Below are positions 38,742-51,048 of a stretch of DNA of 64,000 nt, in pieces. A model generated the notes under the pieces. The model saw only the letters and a program-made list of their open reading frames with translations, made no database searches and was not told the origin of the DNA. Made by a program: the position numbers and the translations under genes. Origin of the DNA: Anaeromyces robustus (lineage: Eukaryota > Neocallimastigomycota > Neocallimastigomycetes > Neocallimastigales > Neocallimastigaceae); contig MCFG01000012.1 in the NCBI GenBank assembly GCA_002104895.1, positions 62,001 to 126,000 on the forward strand, given 5' to 3'. How positions within the stretch are numbered: position 1 is the stretch's first letter; each line of letters opens with the position of its first letter.

Positions 38742-40193
38742 ATGGAAGCTAGAAGAAGAGGTGGAAGTAATATGACTACTGCTGAAAAATTCAGAGCCAT
38801 GAACACACCACAAAACAGAGCTGTAAATATTATTTAAATCAATAAAATATAAAATTAATAAATAAAAGAATTATGAATCAATTAAAATAAAATAAAAAAA
38901 AAAAAAAAAAAAAAAAAAGTAATAAGCAGAAATATTAATTATTTTTTATTTTGTTTTATTAGATTTTCTCTATGTTCATGATGTTCTTCTTAATGCACTT
39001 TGTAAGTTTTTTTTTTTTTAAAAAAAAAAAAATAAGAAATAAATATTAATATTTTTTACATTATATTAATATATGATGTAAATAAATATACTGAATTAAT
39101 GTTAATATATTTATTATTTTAAATAATAATATAAATAGATCAGTAGAATTGATTTCGACGTTCAACCAAGAAAGACGTAATTAATAATTATTTTTATTTA
39201 TTAAAACCTTTAAGATTATAGTATATATTTTATATGAATTTATATGAATTTTTGGTTATTAATAATAATTTTATATATTAAATATTTATTTTTAATAAAA
39301 TAGTTACTTAATCTGTGCCTACGCTTTCTCTCAAATTATTACTCTTGTCTTTGCTGGTCTTATTTACTTAAAGATTAACAAGGTTAATGGTATGTATAGA
39401 AAAAAAATATTAAATAAATATATAAATCAAACGATAAAAATGATATAATATATAAAAATATTTATATTTAAATTATATATAAAAAATACTAAATAATTAT
39501 TAAAATATATGATATGTATTAAATAAATATAGACAAAAACTTAATTCACATTAGAAACACTGGTATGGTCGCCAATGCTCAAAACGCTGCTGAAGGGTAA
39601 ATAAATATATATTTAATTTAAAATAAATAATACTTTATAAAGATATATATGTTATATATATCTTTATAAATATTATTATTTGGATAATAATTTATTAATA
39701 TTATATTATTATAATATTATAAAATTATTAATAATTAATTTTTTTTTATTATATAAAATAATAGTGGTGAAAACAACGAAGTTATTACTCAAACTATTAG
39801 AGAATACGATTTAGGAAAGTGTAAGCAAATGGTCTTTAATGTTGCTATGACTGTTGGTTTCAGTACTTTACTTTACTACAAATTCAACATGATTAGACCA
39901 TTAGCTATTCAAAGTGCTTTAGCTATTAAGAATCTTTACGAACAACCATTAGTTAGAATTCACCTTTTAGGTAAACCAGCTACTGGTGAATTAGCTAGAC
40001 CATTCAACGTTAATGGTTTATTTGGGTATGTTTAAAAAAATGTTTTTTTATTTAATATTTATATATATATATTATTAAATGAATGAATTAAATAATAATA
40101 TTTATAAATTTTTATTATTTTTATAATTTTAGTCAAAAGGAAGAAGCTCTTACTGACAAGGATGTCAAGCGTATGGAAAAGAAGAAGAACTAA
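38742..40193 (+). CDS. PHO88: PHO88/SND3 family ER membrane protein
   Basis: Seven exons (38742-38822, 38963-39001, 39139-39176, 39304-39389, 39533-39596, 39765-40025, 40133-40193) join in frame to about 209 residues with GT..AG introns. The second exon is only 39 nt. The product has hydrophobic segments at about 28-41 (IFSMFMMFFLMHF) and 53-77 (ICAYAFSQIITLVFAGLIYL). The C-terminal half has the family signature: TIREYDLGK-like stretch, GFSTLLYYKFN, PLAIQS, then VRIHLLGKPATGELARPF. The basic tail ends KKKN. In yeast this protein (Snd3/Pho88) acts in SRP-independent targeting of proteins to the ER and affects phosphate transport. The start is the first Met of exon 1; a second Met 10 codons on is possible. 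G/C-richer codons than the neighbours suggest good expression. The assignment is firm. Confidence 0.93.
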
Positions 40194-41910
40194 AAAGCTC
40201 TTTAGAAATGATAAAAAAATAATTATTTTTTTACAAAATAGATCGCTTCAAAACTTTAATACAAGATTTATTTTTAAATAATAATAATAATAATAATAAT
40301 CAAATAAGCATACAAAAAAAAAAAAAAAAAGATATAATAATTGATAATAATGGTAAAATAATCATAGAAAAAAGATAAAGTGAAAGAAAAGGGATAATTT
40401 AGAATATGAAGAAAAGGAAAAAGAAAAAAGAAAGAAAGAAAAAGAAAGAAAAATAAAAAGAAAATAAAACTTTGTTTTTTTTTATTTTTCCTTTTCTTAT
40501 CTTTTTTTTTTTTTTTTTTAATTATATTTCTTCAATTTTATTTTTTTCTTTTTTTTTTATATATATAAATAAATTTCTTTTAGATTAATTTTTATATAAT
40601 AATAAAAATTATTATATTTTTTTTTTTATTTTAAATTAAAAAATATAATAATTTTTTTAATCAAGTAATAGAATTATAGAATTAATATTATAAATATATT
40701 TTATTATGTAATTTTATTTCTTTTTTTTTACTAATATACAAATTTAATAATATAAAATATAATAATTAATATTAACAAATATAAAAAAAATAATAAAAAA
40801 AAAATAAAATAAAATAAAGTAAATAAAAAAAATAAAAAATACAAATAACAAAAAAAAAAAATAAGTGAAACAAATAAAAATTTTTAAGATTTGTTGCTTG
40901 TTTTTTATGTATAAATAATATATATTATATATATTTTTATTTATAGTCATGGGTGTTGAAGAATTTGCTTTATTAATCATTTGATGCAAATAGTAAAGTT
41001 AAATATCGTGAAAAAATGATAATAAATAGATAAAAATTTATTAGGAATTAAATAGTTGAATGGAGTGGTTTTTTAACTATTAAAAATAGGTATTAATAAT
41101 GATATTTAAAACCAATACTGAAAAAATTTATATGAACCTTTTATATGAGATAGATTCAAGATTAAAAGAAGAATATATATAATGAAGGAAAAATCAGATT
41201 TTAGAAAATTTACAAATGAGTTTTACATGTTAAAGTTTTTGAAGATTAAAAAAAAAAAAAAAAAGCTATATATATTTTAATTTAGATTTTTGTCCTTATT
41301 TCAAGTTAAATGTTTTCATTTTTCCTTGTTAATTTTTTATTTTTTTTTTTTTTTTTTTCTAATCTTTTATTTTTATTCTTTTATTTTTATTATTTTATTC
41401 TATTTTTATTTTATTATTTTATTTTATTTTTATTTTTTATTTTTTAATAAATAAAATAAAATAAAATAAAGTATCATATATTATTTTTATTTTTATTCTT
41501 TATTATTTACAATATAGAGAAATAATTATATATTTCAATTTTTTCTTTCATTATTTTTATTCTTTAAGAAAAAAAAAAATTAAAGGAAAAAAAGAAAAGA
41601 AAAGAAAAAAGAAAGAAATACATTATTTCTATTTTATTTAATATATATAATATAATATTTTACTTTATTTTATTTTATTATTTATTATTATATTTTTATA
41701 TTATTATTATGATTTTGGTTTATTTTTTTTTTTTTTATATTTTTTTTTTAATGTTTTTTTTTTTTTTTTTGTTTTTTTACTAATCATTCATCATTTTTGA
41801 TATATGATTAAATCTTATCCTTTACTATTATTTTTTTATTTTTGTTAAATAAAATAAATAAAAAAAGGGGAGAAAAAATCTTTTGTTTGTTTTTTTTTTT
41901 CTTTTTACAT
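40194..41910. other. Convergent 3' intergenic region, A/T tracts
   Basis: 3' flanks of PHO88 and of the minus-strand membrane protein. Mostly homopolymer or short-motif tracts. A small open frame at 41099-41182 (MIFKTNTEKIYMNLLYEIDS and seven more residues) has protein-like composition, but no relative or splice partner was recognised. Confidence 0.55.
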
Positions 41911-42607
41911 TTAATTTTCAACACTGTTATAGAAAGCAGAGAAAAGGAGTGGTGATTTTTCAGTGAAATAAGAGAAACTAAATCCCTTATAGGATGGAAT
42001 ATGAGTAGTTGTTAACCAAGCAAATGATATACAATGTACAACAAAACCAACAATTGAATATAATTTACTTGGTAATAAAATAGCAATAACAATACAACTG
42101 ATTAAAGTAACAAAATAGATAGATCTAGCAACGACTCTAGTAGTTTTACTCTTTTTTTCAAAGATTGGTTCTGGAATAGCTCTATCGAAAATATAAATAC
42201 TTTTTTTTATGATAAAAAAAAAATATTTTTAAACCCATATATATATATATATTAATATTAATATTAGTATCAATTATTTAAAATATTGTTCTTACAGTTT
42301 AAAAATATAATTTACAATATATAAATAATATTTAAATTTTAATTACCCAAGAATATAAGCTAAAGTCCAAATACCAAAGAAAATAGAATATTTGACTTCT
42401 TCAAATTCATGTGTAATAAAAAGCAATGAAAAATCCTATTTTACGTAACATACATTAACATATTTTAATAATTTAATTAATACATGAATATTAAAAAAAA
42501 ATAGAATATTAAGGTAAAATAAGGAGAAAAAAAAATAACAATTTTTATTTACCATTCCAAGGAATAAAACTGAGGCAAAAAGAAAGAATAAAGCATAATA
42601 CAATTTC

Positions 42608-42645
<38 letters not shown>

Positions 42646-43235
42646 TATATATATATATATATATTTTATTATTTATTTTATAATTAATATGTTATATATT
42701 ATAATTGTATAAATTTATATACTTTTATATTAAAATAGCAACTGTATTAAAAATATAAAACATAAACAAAAACATATATATGAACAAAAATAATAAAATA
42801 AAAATAAAAATAATAAAATAAAACTAAAAATAAAAATAAAAAATAAAAAAAAATGAATAAAAAATTTACTTGTCCACGAGTAACAGTTATACCGAGAATT
42901 TTTTCGTCTTCTTTCCAAACTTTTTTAAACATATTATTAATAAGATTATCTGGAGAATAATTTTTAACATTATCCATACCACCTGTAATAGTATTATAAG
43001 CTGAAGATGTAGCTTCAGCAATGTTTTGTTTTATATTATCTGGAATATTAATAATAGATTCACCATCGGATGTTTTATTAATATTATCAATAGATTCTAT
43101 AATTTTTTCTGGATTTATTTCTTTGGCCTTTTTTTTAATATCTTTTATAACACCATTAGGATCTTCAGCAAATTCTTCAAAACCTTTAGCTAATTTTTTA
43201 AAATCCATTTTTACTTTTTTTTTAAATTTTTTCAT
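41911..43235 (-). CDS. Multi-pass membrane protein, four exons
   Basis: Minus-strand exons 43235-42870, 42606-42553, 42435-42347 and 42181-41911 keep frame (introns phase 0, 0, 2; GT..AG throughout) and give about 259 residues. The N-terminal 120 residues are soluble and charged: a Lys-rich start, FKKLAKGFEEFAEDPNG, then IKDIKKKAKEINPEKI. About four hydrophobic segments follow: LYYALFFLFASVLFLGM, SIFFGIWTLAYILG, FVTLISCIVIAILLP and LYSIVGFVVHCISFAWL. The C-terminal tail is soluble. Without the downstream exons the first exon reads into its intron and looks like a shorter protein. The family was not recognised. Internal-membrane localisation is inferred from the absence of a signal peptide. 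Met 10 of exon 1 is an alternative start. Confidence 0.78.
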
Positions 43236-44790
43236 ATATTTTCTTTATTGATTTTCCTTTTTTTTTTTTTCAATAGATTTTATTTTATTATTTTATTTTA
43301 AATTCTTTCTAGTAAAAATAATAAAGTTATATTATTTTTTTTATTTTTTTTTTATTTTTATTTTTATTTTTTCTTAATTTTTTATTTTTTTTATTTGTTT
43401 TTTTAAAAGATAAAATTAATTGAAAACATAAAAAATAAAAAATAAAAATATCATGTCAAAAAATATTAGTTAATATCGTTACATATATAAATCATATATA
43501 TATAATAAGATTAAAAAAAAAATAGAATTAATTAATTGTTTAGACATCATTAACTTAATAAAGCAATGTCTAATTTTCTTTATTTATTTTATATTATTTA
43601 TTTATACATTATAACATTTACTTATTTTTAATTTATATTACTTATATTTAATTTATATTATTCATTCATTGGTTATTTATTTATTATTTATTTATATCTT
43701 ATATTATATAAAATTATATATTATTCATAAATACCTTTATTATTTTATATTTTTAACTAATTTTTCTTAGTTATTGTTATCCTTTTCTCTCTTTTAAAAA
43801 TTTTTACTTTTTTTTTTAAAAGTTTTATTTTATTTTTTTTATATTTATTTATTTATTTATTTTTAAAATATAAAATATATAATGATTATTTATTATATTA
43901 AAACAGTGTTAAGGTTGTACAAAAATCTAAATTTGTATCATAATAATAATGAAATAATGAATAATATTAAAAATAAATAGATAGATAAATACTGATTGAA
44001 TAAATAGATAGATAAATAAATGATTAAATAAATAGATAGATAAATAAATGATTAAATAAATAAATAAATAAATAAATTAAAAAAAAAATAATTAAAATTA
44101 AAAATATATCCCATAATTATTTAAATGTAAAATATTTAATATAAAATTTTTAAACATGAAAAATAAAAAAACATTTATTAAATACTTTTTATAATTTTAT
44201 AAATAAATAATCAATATATATAAAATAAAAAATAAAAAAGAAAAAAAAAATACCAATATATTAATAATGATTTCAGGATTAAAAATTTGTGTAATAAAAA
44301 CTTTTTATAAATTAACATATATTTAAAATATTATTTTTTTTTTAACATTAATATTAATTATTTATAAATCTTAAACAATTTACAATGATATAATATCTAA
44401 TATCTAAATGATTATGAATTATGTTTTATTTTTTTTTCTATATGATATATTTAAAATATATTTTATGTAAAAAGGAACAAAAATTAATAATACAGAAAAT
44501 AAAAATAAAATTTACATTTAATAAAACTTATAAAAATATATCAAATTATTAATTTTTTATTATAATTTTTATTATTTTTTTTTTCTATTTTTTTTATTAT
44601 GACTTTTTTTTCTATTTTTTTTTATTTATTGACTTTTTTCTTTTCTATTTTTCTTTTTTTAATATTTTATATATATATATATAATATTTTATTTTTTATT
44701 TTATTTTATTCACCATCATTTTCTTATAAAATGAATACCATTCAACTGATTATGACAATTGTTTGTTTCATTGATAGATAATAATCAATA
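43236..44790. other. AT-rich intergenic region
   Basis: Promoter side of the membrane-protein gene and 3' flank of the next. It contains a GATAAATA-type repeat near 43978-44045 (three partial copies of a roughly 30-bp unit ending in TAGATAGATAAATA). No gene was recognised; the Phe/Leu-rich open frame near 44600-44780 is T-rich noise. Confidence 0.6.
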
Positions 44791-45285
44791 TTACTTTTCT
44801 GCAACACCTTCTAACTTATCTATAAAAAAACTAACATCCTCAATTGGATCTTTTTCCTTTTCCGAAGGGCAATAACAAATATCATAAAATCCAAATGATT
44901 CTTCTATAAACATCGCCTCTTCCTCTTTATAATCTAGGCCAAAATCTTTATATTCAGATACATTATACATATCAGCAAATACATTAACTACACAATCATG
45001 ACATGCGTTTTTTGAATCCCACATACAACGTTGATTTGCTCTATAACATTTATCACGTTCACTGTTACCTGTTGTAGTACAATATTTACTGATAAATAAA
45101 CGTTTTAATTGACATAACATTGGACAAAGCCATTCGCTTTTTGAATATAAAATCATATCTGCGTAAACACTTTCTACACACCTCTCATCAACATCAGTTT
45201 CATAAACAGAGGATACATCAGAAGATATTACACCAGAAAATAAAGATGTAAAAATTATAAAATAATAAAAGTAAATAAGCCGCAT
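44791..45285 (-). CDS. Small secreted cysteine-rich protein
   Basis: A single exon of 164 residues on the minus strand. The signal peptide runs to about residue 21 (LFSGVISS) and is followed by an acidic Cys-rich mature chain with ten Cys (WLCPMLC, YCTTT, DKCYR, QRCMW, ACHDC, ICYCP). That even number would allow five disulfides. There is no C-terminal hydrophobic segment, so the protein is probably fully secreted. The start Met lies just inside a T-rich promoter-like stretch. The family was not recognised; the Cys spacing does not match dockerins or the 16-Cys family nearby. The function is unknown. Confidence 0.78.
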   Translation of the reverse strand: MRLIYFYYFIIFTSLFSGVISSDVSSVYETDVDERCVESVYADMILYSKSEWLCPMLCQLKRLFISKYCTTTGNSERDKCYRANQRCMWDSKNACHDCVVNVFADMYNVSEYKDFGLDYKEEEAMFIEESFGFYDICYCPSEKEKDPIEDVSFFIDKLEGVAEK

Positions 45286-45934
45286 TTTGAATATAATTTT
45301 TTCTGTTTTTTGTTTTTTTGTTTTTTTGTTTTTTTTTTTTTTTTTTTTGATTAATAAGAAAAATTCTTTTCTATTTATATTCTTTCCTAATTACATTTAT
45401 ATTAAATTTTATTTATTTAATTACAATATATTATATTATTGTTCAAAATAATTTTTAATATATATATTCAATATGGACATTTAATATTATATAAAATGAT
45501 ATATAACTCAGTTCATATTAATACTTTTTTTGTGGGAGAACTTCTATAGAATTTAAAAAGATTTAAAATTTTCTTGTAATAAGAATATTCTTAAAATTCT
45601 ATTTTATTTTTTAACAAATAAATTATATATATATGCAGAAATATATTAATTAATACCTTCCTATTATTTTATTTTTACTACTACTATAATAAAATTTAAT
45701 TACTATGAAAATTATTATTAATGAAATTTATTCATTGTATTTAATATATATATAATCCTATATAATAAATATTATAATAATTTTATTTATTATTTTTTAA
45801 AATTATTTATAATCATAGTGTAATGAAGACATTTTTTTAAAAAAAATGCATTTAAAAATGTAATTTGTTCCAAATTTCAGTCCTTTACATATATTTATAT
45901 ATATTTATTTATATTTATACATATATATATATAT

Positions 45935-45965
<31 letters not shown>

Positions 45966-46509
45966 TTTTATAAATAAAAAAATAAATAAACGAATTTTCT
46001 GTCAAGAATTTTTATTTATTTTTATTTAATTCAAAGTTTTTAATTAATTTTCCTTTTCATTTTATCTTATTTAACTTATTTTAATATTTCATAATAAAAA
46101 CAGAATTTTATATATTTTTATTTAAATAACAACTAGAATATTAATAAAACAAATTTTTAAAATTCTATATATTATATTACTAAATGTTAAAATAAGAACT
46201 AAATGTTAAAATGTGGTGACATATGAATTTCTAATCATTATATACATTAGCAAGTGATTTAACACGTGATATAACTATTAATTTGGTAAATATGGTCTGT
46301 TAAGACTTGTTTCCCTTTTTGACTTAATAGTTAGTTAATAAAAATATTGAAGAATTTTATGTATTTTTATTTAAATAAGATAAAATGAAAAGGAAAATTT
46401 ATTAAAAAATTGAAAAAATAAATAAAAATTTTAATAAGTAACTAAATAAGTTTTTTGGTAAGAATTTTTACTCTTTTTATTTACTCATTTATTTATTTAT
46501 ATTTACTTT

Positions 46510-46650
<141 letters not shown>

Positions 46651-46991
46651 GTATGTATGTATGTATTTATGTATTTATGTATTTGTTTTATAAATAAATA
46701 AAGAATTAATTATTTAATGTTATTACTATATTTGGTTAGATTATCTTTATTCATATTATATTTTATATTATGATTTATTTTATCAAATATTTTATATTAT
46801 TATATTATATTTAGTTTATTATTAAAATAAATGTATATAAATGTATATAGTTTTTTTTGTTTATTTTGAATATTTATAATATTCAAAATTCATATCAATA
46901 TGAATTGATATCTCTATTTTTTATAATCTTTGTAAGATTATTACTATTTTAATAATAATATTCAAAAATTCGTTAATTTTATAATTGAATT

Positions 46992-47128
46992 TAAGATAAA
47001 TTTTGTGGTAAAAGGTCAGGTCAAGATGTCAAGATATTTAAAAATTAAATTTTCAAATTTAAGTGTATTAGCACTTAAAATATAATAAGTTAATCTTGAC
47101 CTGACCTTTTACCACAAAACCTATCTTA
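46992..47128. mobile_element. MITE-like element with about 36-bp terminal inverted repeats
   Basis: The left arm 46992-47026 and right arm 47093-47128 are reverse complements with two mismatches; the inner 27 bp (core GTGGTAAAAGGTCAGGTC) match perfectly. The interior is about 66 bp and contains its own small inverted repeat (AAGTG..CACTT near 47061-47075). Length and structure fit a non-autonomous DNA transposon. The superfamily cannot be told, and no clear target-site duplication was seen in the A/T flanks. Confidence 0.7.
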
Positions 47129-47395
47129 AAATTTGAAAATTTTACAGTTTATTAAGTGAAGTATTTTATTTTATTTATTATTTATTAATCATAATCATAA
47201 TTATTACATATCTTAATCATTAACTTGATATAATTATTAATGTTTTTTATTTATTAGGATTCATGTTAACCTTCTATTCCTTTAAAAATAAAAAACTTTT
47301 ACCCTTAATTAAAACAAACATAACAAGACAACAAAATAACAAATAAATATTAAAAATTTGTTTAATAACATTTAAAAAACTTAATCTTAAAAATA

Positions 47396-47454
<59 letters not shown>

Positions 47455-47456
47455 AT
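47396..47456. repeat. (TAAA)n microsatellite
   Basis: About 15 TAAA units, the reverse-complement class of the TTTA arrays nearby. Confidence 0.93.
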
Positions 47457-47957
47457 ATACAAAGAAACTGAAATAATTATAATAAAATATATATTACTTT
47501 TTAACTTTTATAAAGAATTATTAAATAAATATTAAAAAAAAAAAACAACATAGAAAATAAAAAACAATATGACACTATTTTTAATATTAAAATATATTTA
47601 CTAAAAAATATATATTTTTTTATTTTTAAATTTTGATTTTTAAAATTTTATTATTAATATTATATTTTTTTTATTTTATTTTAATTTTTATATTTATTAT
47701 GTTAATTTAATATTTTTGAATGATGTTATGTTATGTTATAATAATGTATGATATATATATGATATGAATGAAATATAAAATAATAAATTAAAAGATTTCA
47801 AATATTTATTACAGAAATAAAAAAAATTAATTAATAATCATAATAATTATAAAAAAATCTTTTATACATTTATATTATTTCTTTATAAATATTTGAAATA
47901 TATAATATATAAGGAATAATTTGAAATTATTTAATTCTCGTTATTGATATTTTTTTT

Positions 47958-48650
47958 TTATATTCTACTAGGATTTTTTAGTTTATTACTTCTTCTTAAA
48001 ACAACAATAATAGTTATTAAAAATATAACTAATATTATATCAGAAATGACAATAGTTATTAAACGTTGTTTTTTCAATTTTGACATATTTCTTGGAAATA
48101 ATATACAATTTTTTTCTGAGTTAATTGAAGCACAAACATTAGAAGCACAGTCACTATGCTTTTCACATTTTTCATATAACCCTTTTTTACAATGCATTTT
48201 AATTTTATAATAAAGTAAATAATTATAATGATGATAATAATCTGAACATTCAATAATTGGAGAATTTTCATTTCTTATACATTTATTATTAATACATTTA
48301 TTTGATAAACAATCTTTATCAGAAAAACAAGATGCATTGCTTTTAGAGCAATGATTTTCATCTTGACATACATTTACTTGTATATTTTCTATTTCTCCTT
48401 TACTATTAGGAAATTGGGCATAACCTGTACTATTTGAAGTGGAACATATATCATTTTTACAATAAAATCTAAAAGTACAATGTTTATTAATTTCATTGTA
48501 TCCATTACTATATTCAGGACAATCTTCTTTGTTTTTATATTGATATATATTTATATTCAAAATATCTTCTTTATTCATGACGACAACTGCGTCAATGACA
48601 TAACAACATAATATTAATATAACATAAAGGATAAAAATATTTTGATACAT
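47958..48650 (-). CDS. 16-cysteine type I membrane protein, family member 1
   Basis: A single exon of 230 residues on the minus strand. The signal peptide covers about residues 1-21. The ectodomain has 16 Cys in the same order as the plus-strand protein at 59254. It begins MNKEDILNINIYQYKNKEDC, continues with PEYSNGYNEINKHC, and contains a Cys-rich DKDCLSNKCINNKC repeat that recalls Dickkopf-N-like disulfide modules. One membrane helix follows (IVISDIILVIFLITIIVVL) and a short basic tail (RRSNKLKNPSR). The topology is type I, so the Cys module faces outside or the lumen. It is homologous to 59254-60045 and to the relic at 60756-61290. The function is unknown; a surface receptor or adhesion role is possible. 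Confidence 0.8.
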   Translation of the reverse strand: MYQNIFILYVILILCCYVIDAVVVMNKEDILNINIYQYKNKEDCPEYSNGYNEINKHCTFRFYCKNDICSTSNSTGYAQFPNSKGEIENIQVNVCQDENHCSKSNASCFSDKDCLSNKCINNKCIRNENSPIIECSDYYHHYNYLLYYKIKMHCKKGLYEKCEKHSDCASNVCASINSEKNCILFPRNMSKLKKQRLITIVISDIILVIFLITIIVVLRRSNKLKNPSRI

Positions 48651-48989
48651 TTATATTATAATTTTTTTTTCTTTCTTTTTTCTTTATGACTTTCTTTCTT
48701 TTCAATATTTAATATTGGTATATGAATATTATATATATTGAATTATATAATAAAATGGTATATATATTAAAAAAAAGATTTGAAGATTACAAAAAATTAT
48801 ATATATATAAATATATAAAATTTATATATTGTATTTTCTTTTTTATTTCTTTATTAATTATTAATTTATTGAAATATTTATTTTTTTTTAATTATTTTTT
48901 TAATTAGTTTTTTAATTAGTTTTTTTTTTTCTTAACTTTATTTTATTTTATTTTATTTTTTATTATTTTTTTTAATTATATTTATCTCT

Positions 48990-49020
<31 letters not shown>

Positions 49021-50946
49021 ATTATTTACTTATTATTTATATTTTTTTATTTTGCTTGTTTGTTTGTTTTTTTTTTAGTTTTTTTATATTGTTTTTTAAA
49101 GAAAAAAAAAAAAATTTTTTTTTATTAAAATATTTTATATTAAAAGAAATAACCAATTAATATAAAATAAATTATTTATATATATTATAATATATTCATT
49201 GTAAATGGTACCATAATTTTTTAATATAAATAATTTTCACAAAATCTTATAATTAATATAAATATGATTACAATTTGTAATTTTCAAATAATTTGAGTTG
49301 TAATAAAATAAAATTTTTGGAATAAAATAAAATTTTTGGATTTTTTTTGCAAAACTATAATCAATTAAAAATTATTCATATCTCAGACAACAACATATTA
49401 TATAATAGAAATAGCCTATATATTTTTTTTTGTATGATTTTTTATTCATTATATGCTTATATTTTTTTCTTTGTATTATTTTTTATTCATTATAAGATTT
49501 AATTACTTTATAATGTGTTGTATCATCTCATAATAATATAAATATATCAATTAATATATATATATAATCTTTCAATATATATCCTTAATATTTTTTTTAC
49601 GTATCATTAAAATATTTATAAATGTTACTGCATATAAAATAAAATATTTCATTTATTTTGAAAATCTTATTATTATTTTTATTAATATTTTGAAAAACAT
49701 ATTTTATTATATTATAGCAATAAAAAAAAATAATAATAAAAAAAAATATTCATATGACATATATGAATATGTTGTATAATTCCTGTCAAAATATATAATA
49801 TTTTTTATTATCACCAGTACTAAATGTATATATACGTATATACATATATATATATACATTTATATATATTATCTTATTATTATCTATATCATTTAAATTA
49901 CTTATAAAATATATATCTATATTACATTTTCTTAAAATTTCATCTCAAAAAAGAATAAATAAAATTTATGATTGATATACTTTTCATACTCTAAGATTGA
50001 GATATTTAAATATTATATAAGAAAAAAAAAATTTTTTTAAAACTAGATTTAATCTTTACTTAAAATAATTAATTTAAATTAAATATACATGTGATGTGAA
50101 ATATAGATTACAATTAAAGTAAAGAATATACATTACATGAAATATAAAATTAAATAAAAAGTAATAAAAGATACAAAATAAAAATAATAAAATTTATTAT
50201 AGATATTAATTAAATTCATAATAATTAAACAAACAAAAAAAAAAAAGTTAATCTTCTAATCTCTTTCATTCAACAAATGAAAGATCATTCGAATCCGTGA
50301 CATGATGAAATCTAGTGGTTTGAAGGTTTCAAAAAAAAAAAAATAAATAATAATATTGTTATAATATTATTAATTATTTTTACTTACTTAAATAATAATA
50401 ATAAAATTATAATATATATATATTTACTTATATATATTTTTATTAATACTTTATGTATAATTATTTATGTAATTTTATTTATTTTATTTTATTTAATTTT
50501 ATTTCTTTTTATTTATTTATTTATTTATTTATTTATTTTATTTTAGTATTTTCATTCCTTTTACTCATTTTATTTTATATTTATTTATTATTATTATTTT
50601 TTTTGTATTTATTTTTCTAATTTTTTTTATTTTAATTTTAATTTATATTATAAATTTATTTAACTACCTATTTATCTATTATTTTTTATTTAAATTATTT
50701 TCACTATACTTTTTAAATTTAATAATTTATAAATTATAAATTATATATTTAAATAAAATTTATCTTAAAAGACAAATTTTATTATATTATATTATTTATA
50801 TATAAAAAAAAGTATCTACAATTTTTGATTTTTTTTTTGTCTGTTTTAACTTCTTATATTAAGAACAAAATTCAATTTTTTTTTATAAATTAAATATATA
50901 ATTTATATTTATATTTAATTTAAAATATATATTTTTTTCTTTTTTT

Positions 50947-50986
<40 letters not shown>

Positions 50987-51048
50987 TAAATTATCAAAAA
51001 TAAATTAATGATTAAATTAACAATAAATTATTTATAATTTTATTAAAT
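48651..51048. other. AT-rich intergenic region with a small GC-richer patch
   Basis: No gene was recognised. A patch at about 50265-50332 is GC-richer than its surroundings. It contains a perfect 9-bp hairpin (TCTTTCATT and complement, 50270-50292) followed by ATTCGAATCCGTGACATGATG. An 18-bp tandem pair (AATAAAATAAAATTTTTGG) lies near 49302-49338. Confidence 0.55.
50265..50332. other. GC-richer patch with hairpin, possible small RNA
   Basis: The patch is distinct in base composition, has a 9-bp stem at 50270-50292 and an ATGATGA string at about 50302-50308 that resembles a snoRNA C box. No D box was found at a suitable distance and no tRNA cloverleaf can be drawn, so the call is only a candidate. 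Confidence 0.2.

Noticed and set aside
40744-40989. Small minus-strand gene after PHO88
   Set aside because: Mostly Lys/Phe/Ile runs from A/T tracts, with no signal, domain or homologous copy.
43021-43251. Plus-strand 76-codon frame
   Set aside because: Antisense shadow of the first exon of the minus-strand membrane protein.
50265-50332. A tRNA, suggested by ATTCGAATCC
   Set aside because: The bases flanking the would-be T loop do not pair and no D or anticodon arms can be drawn.
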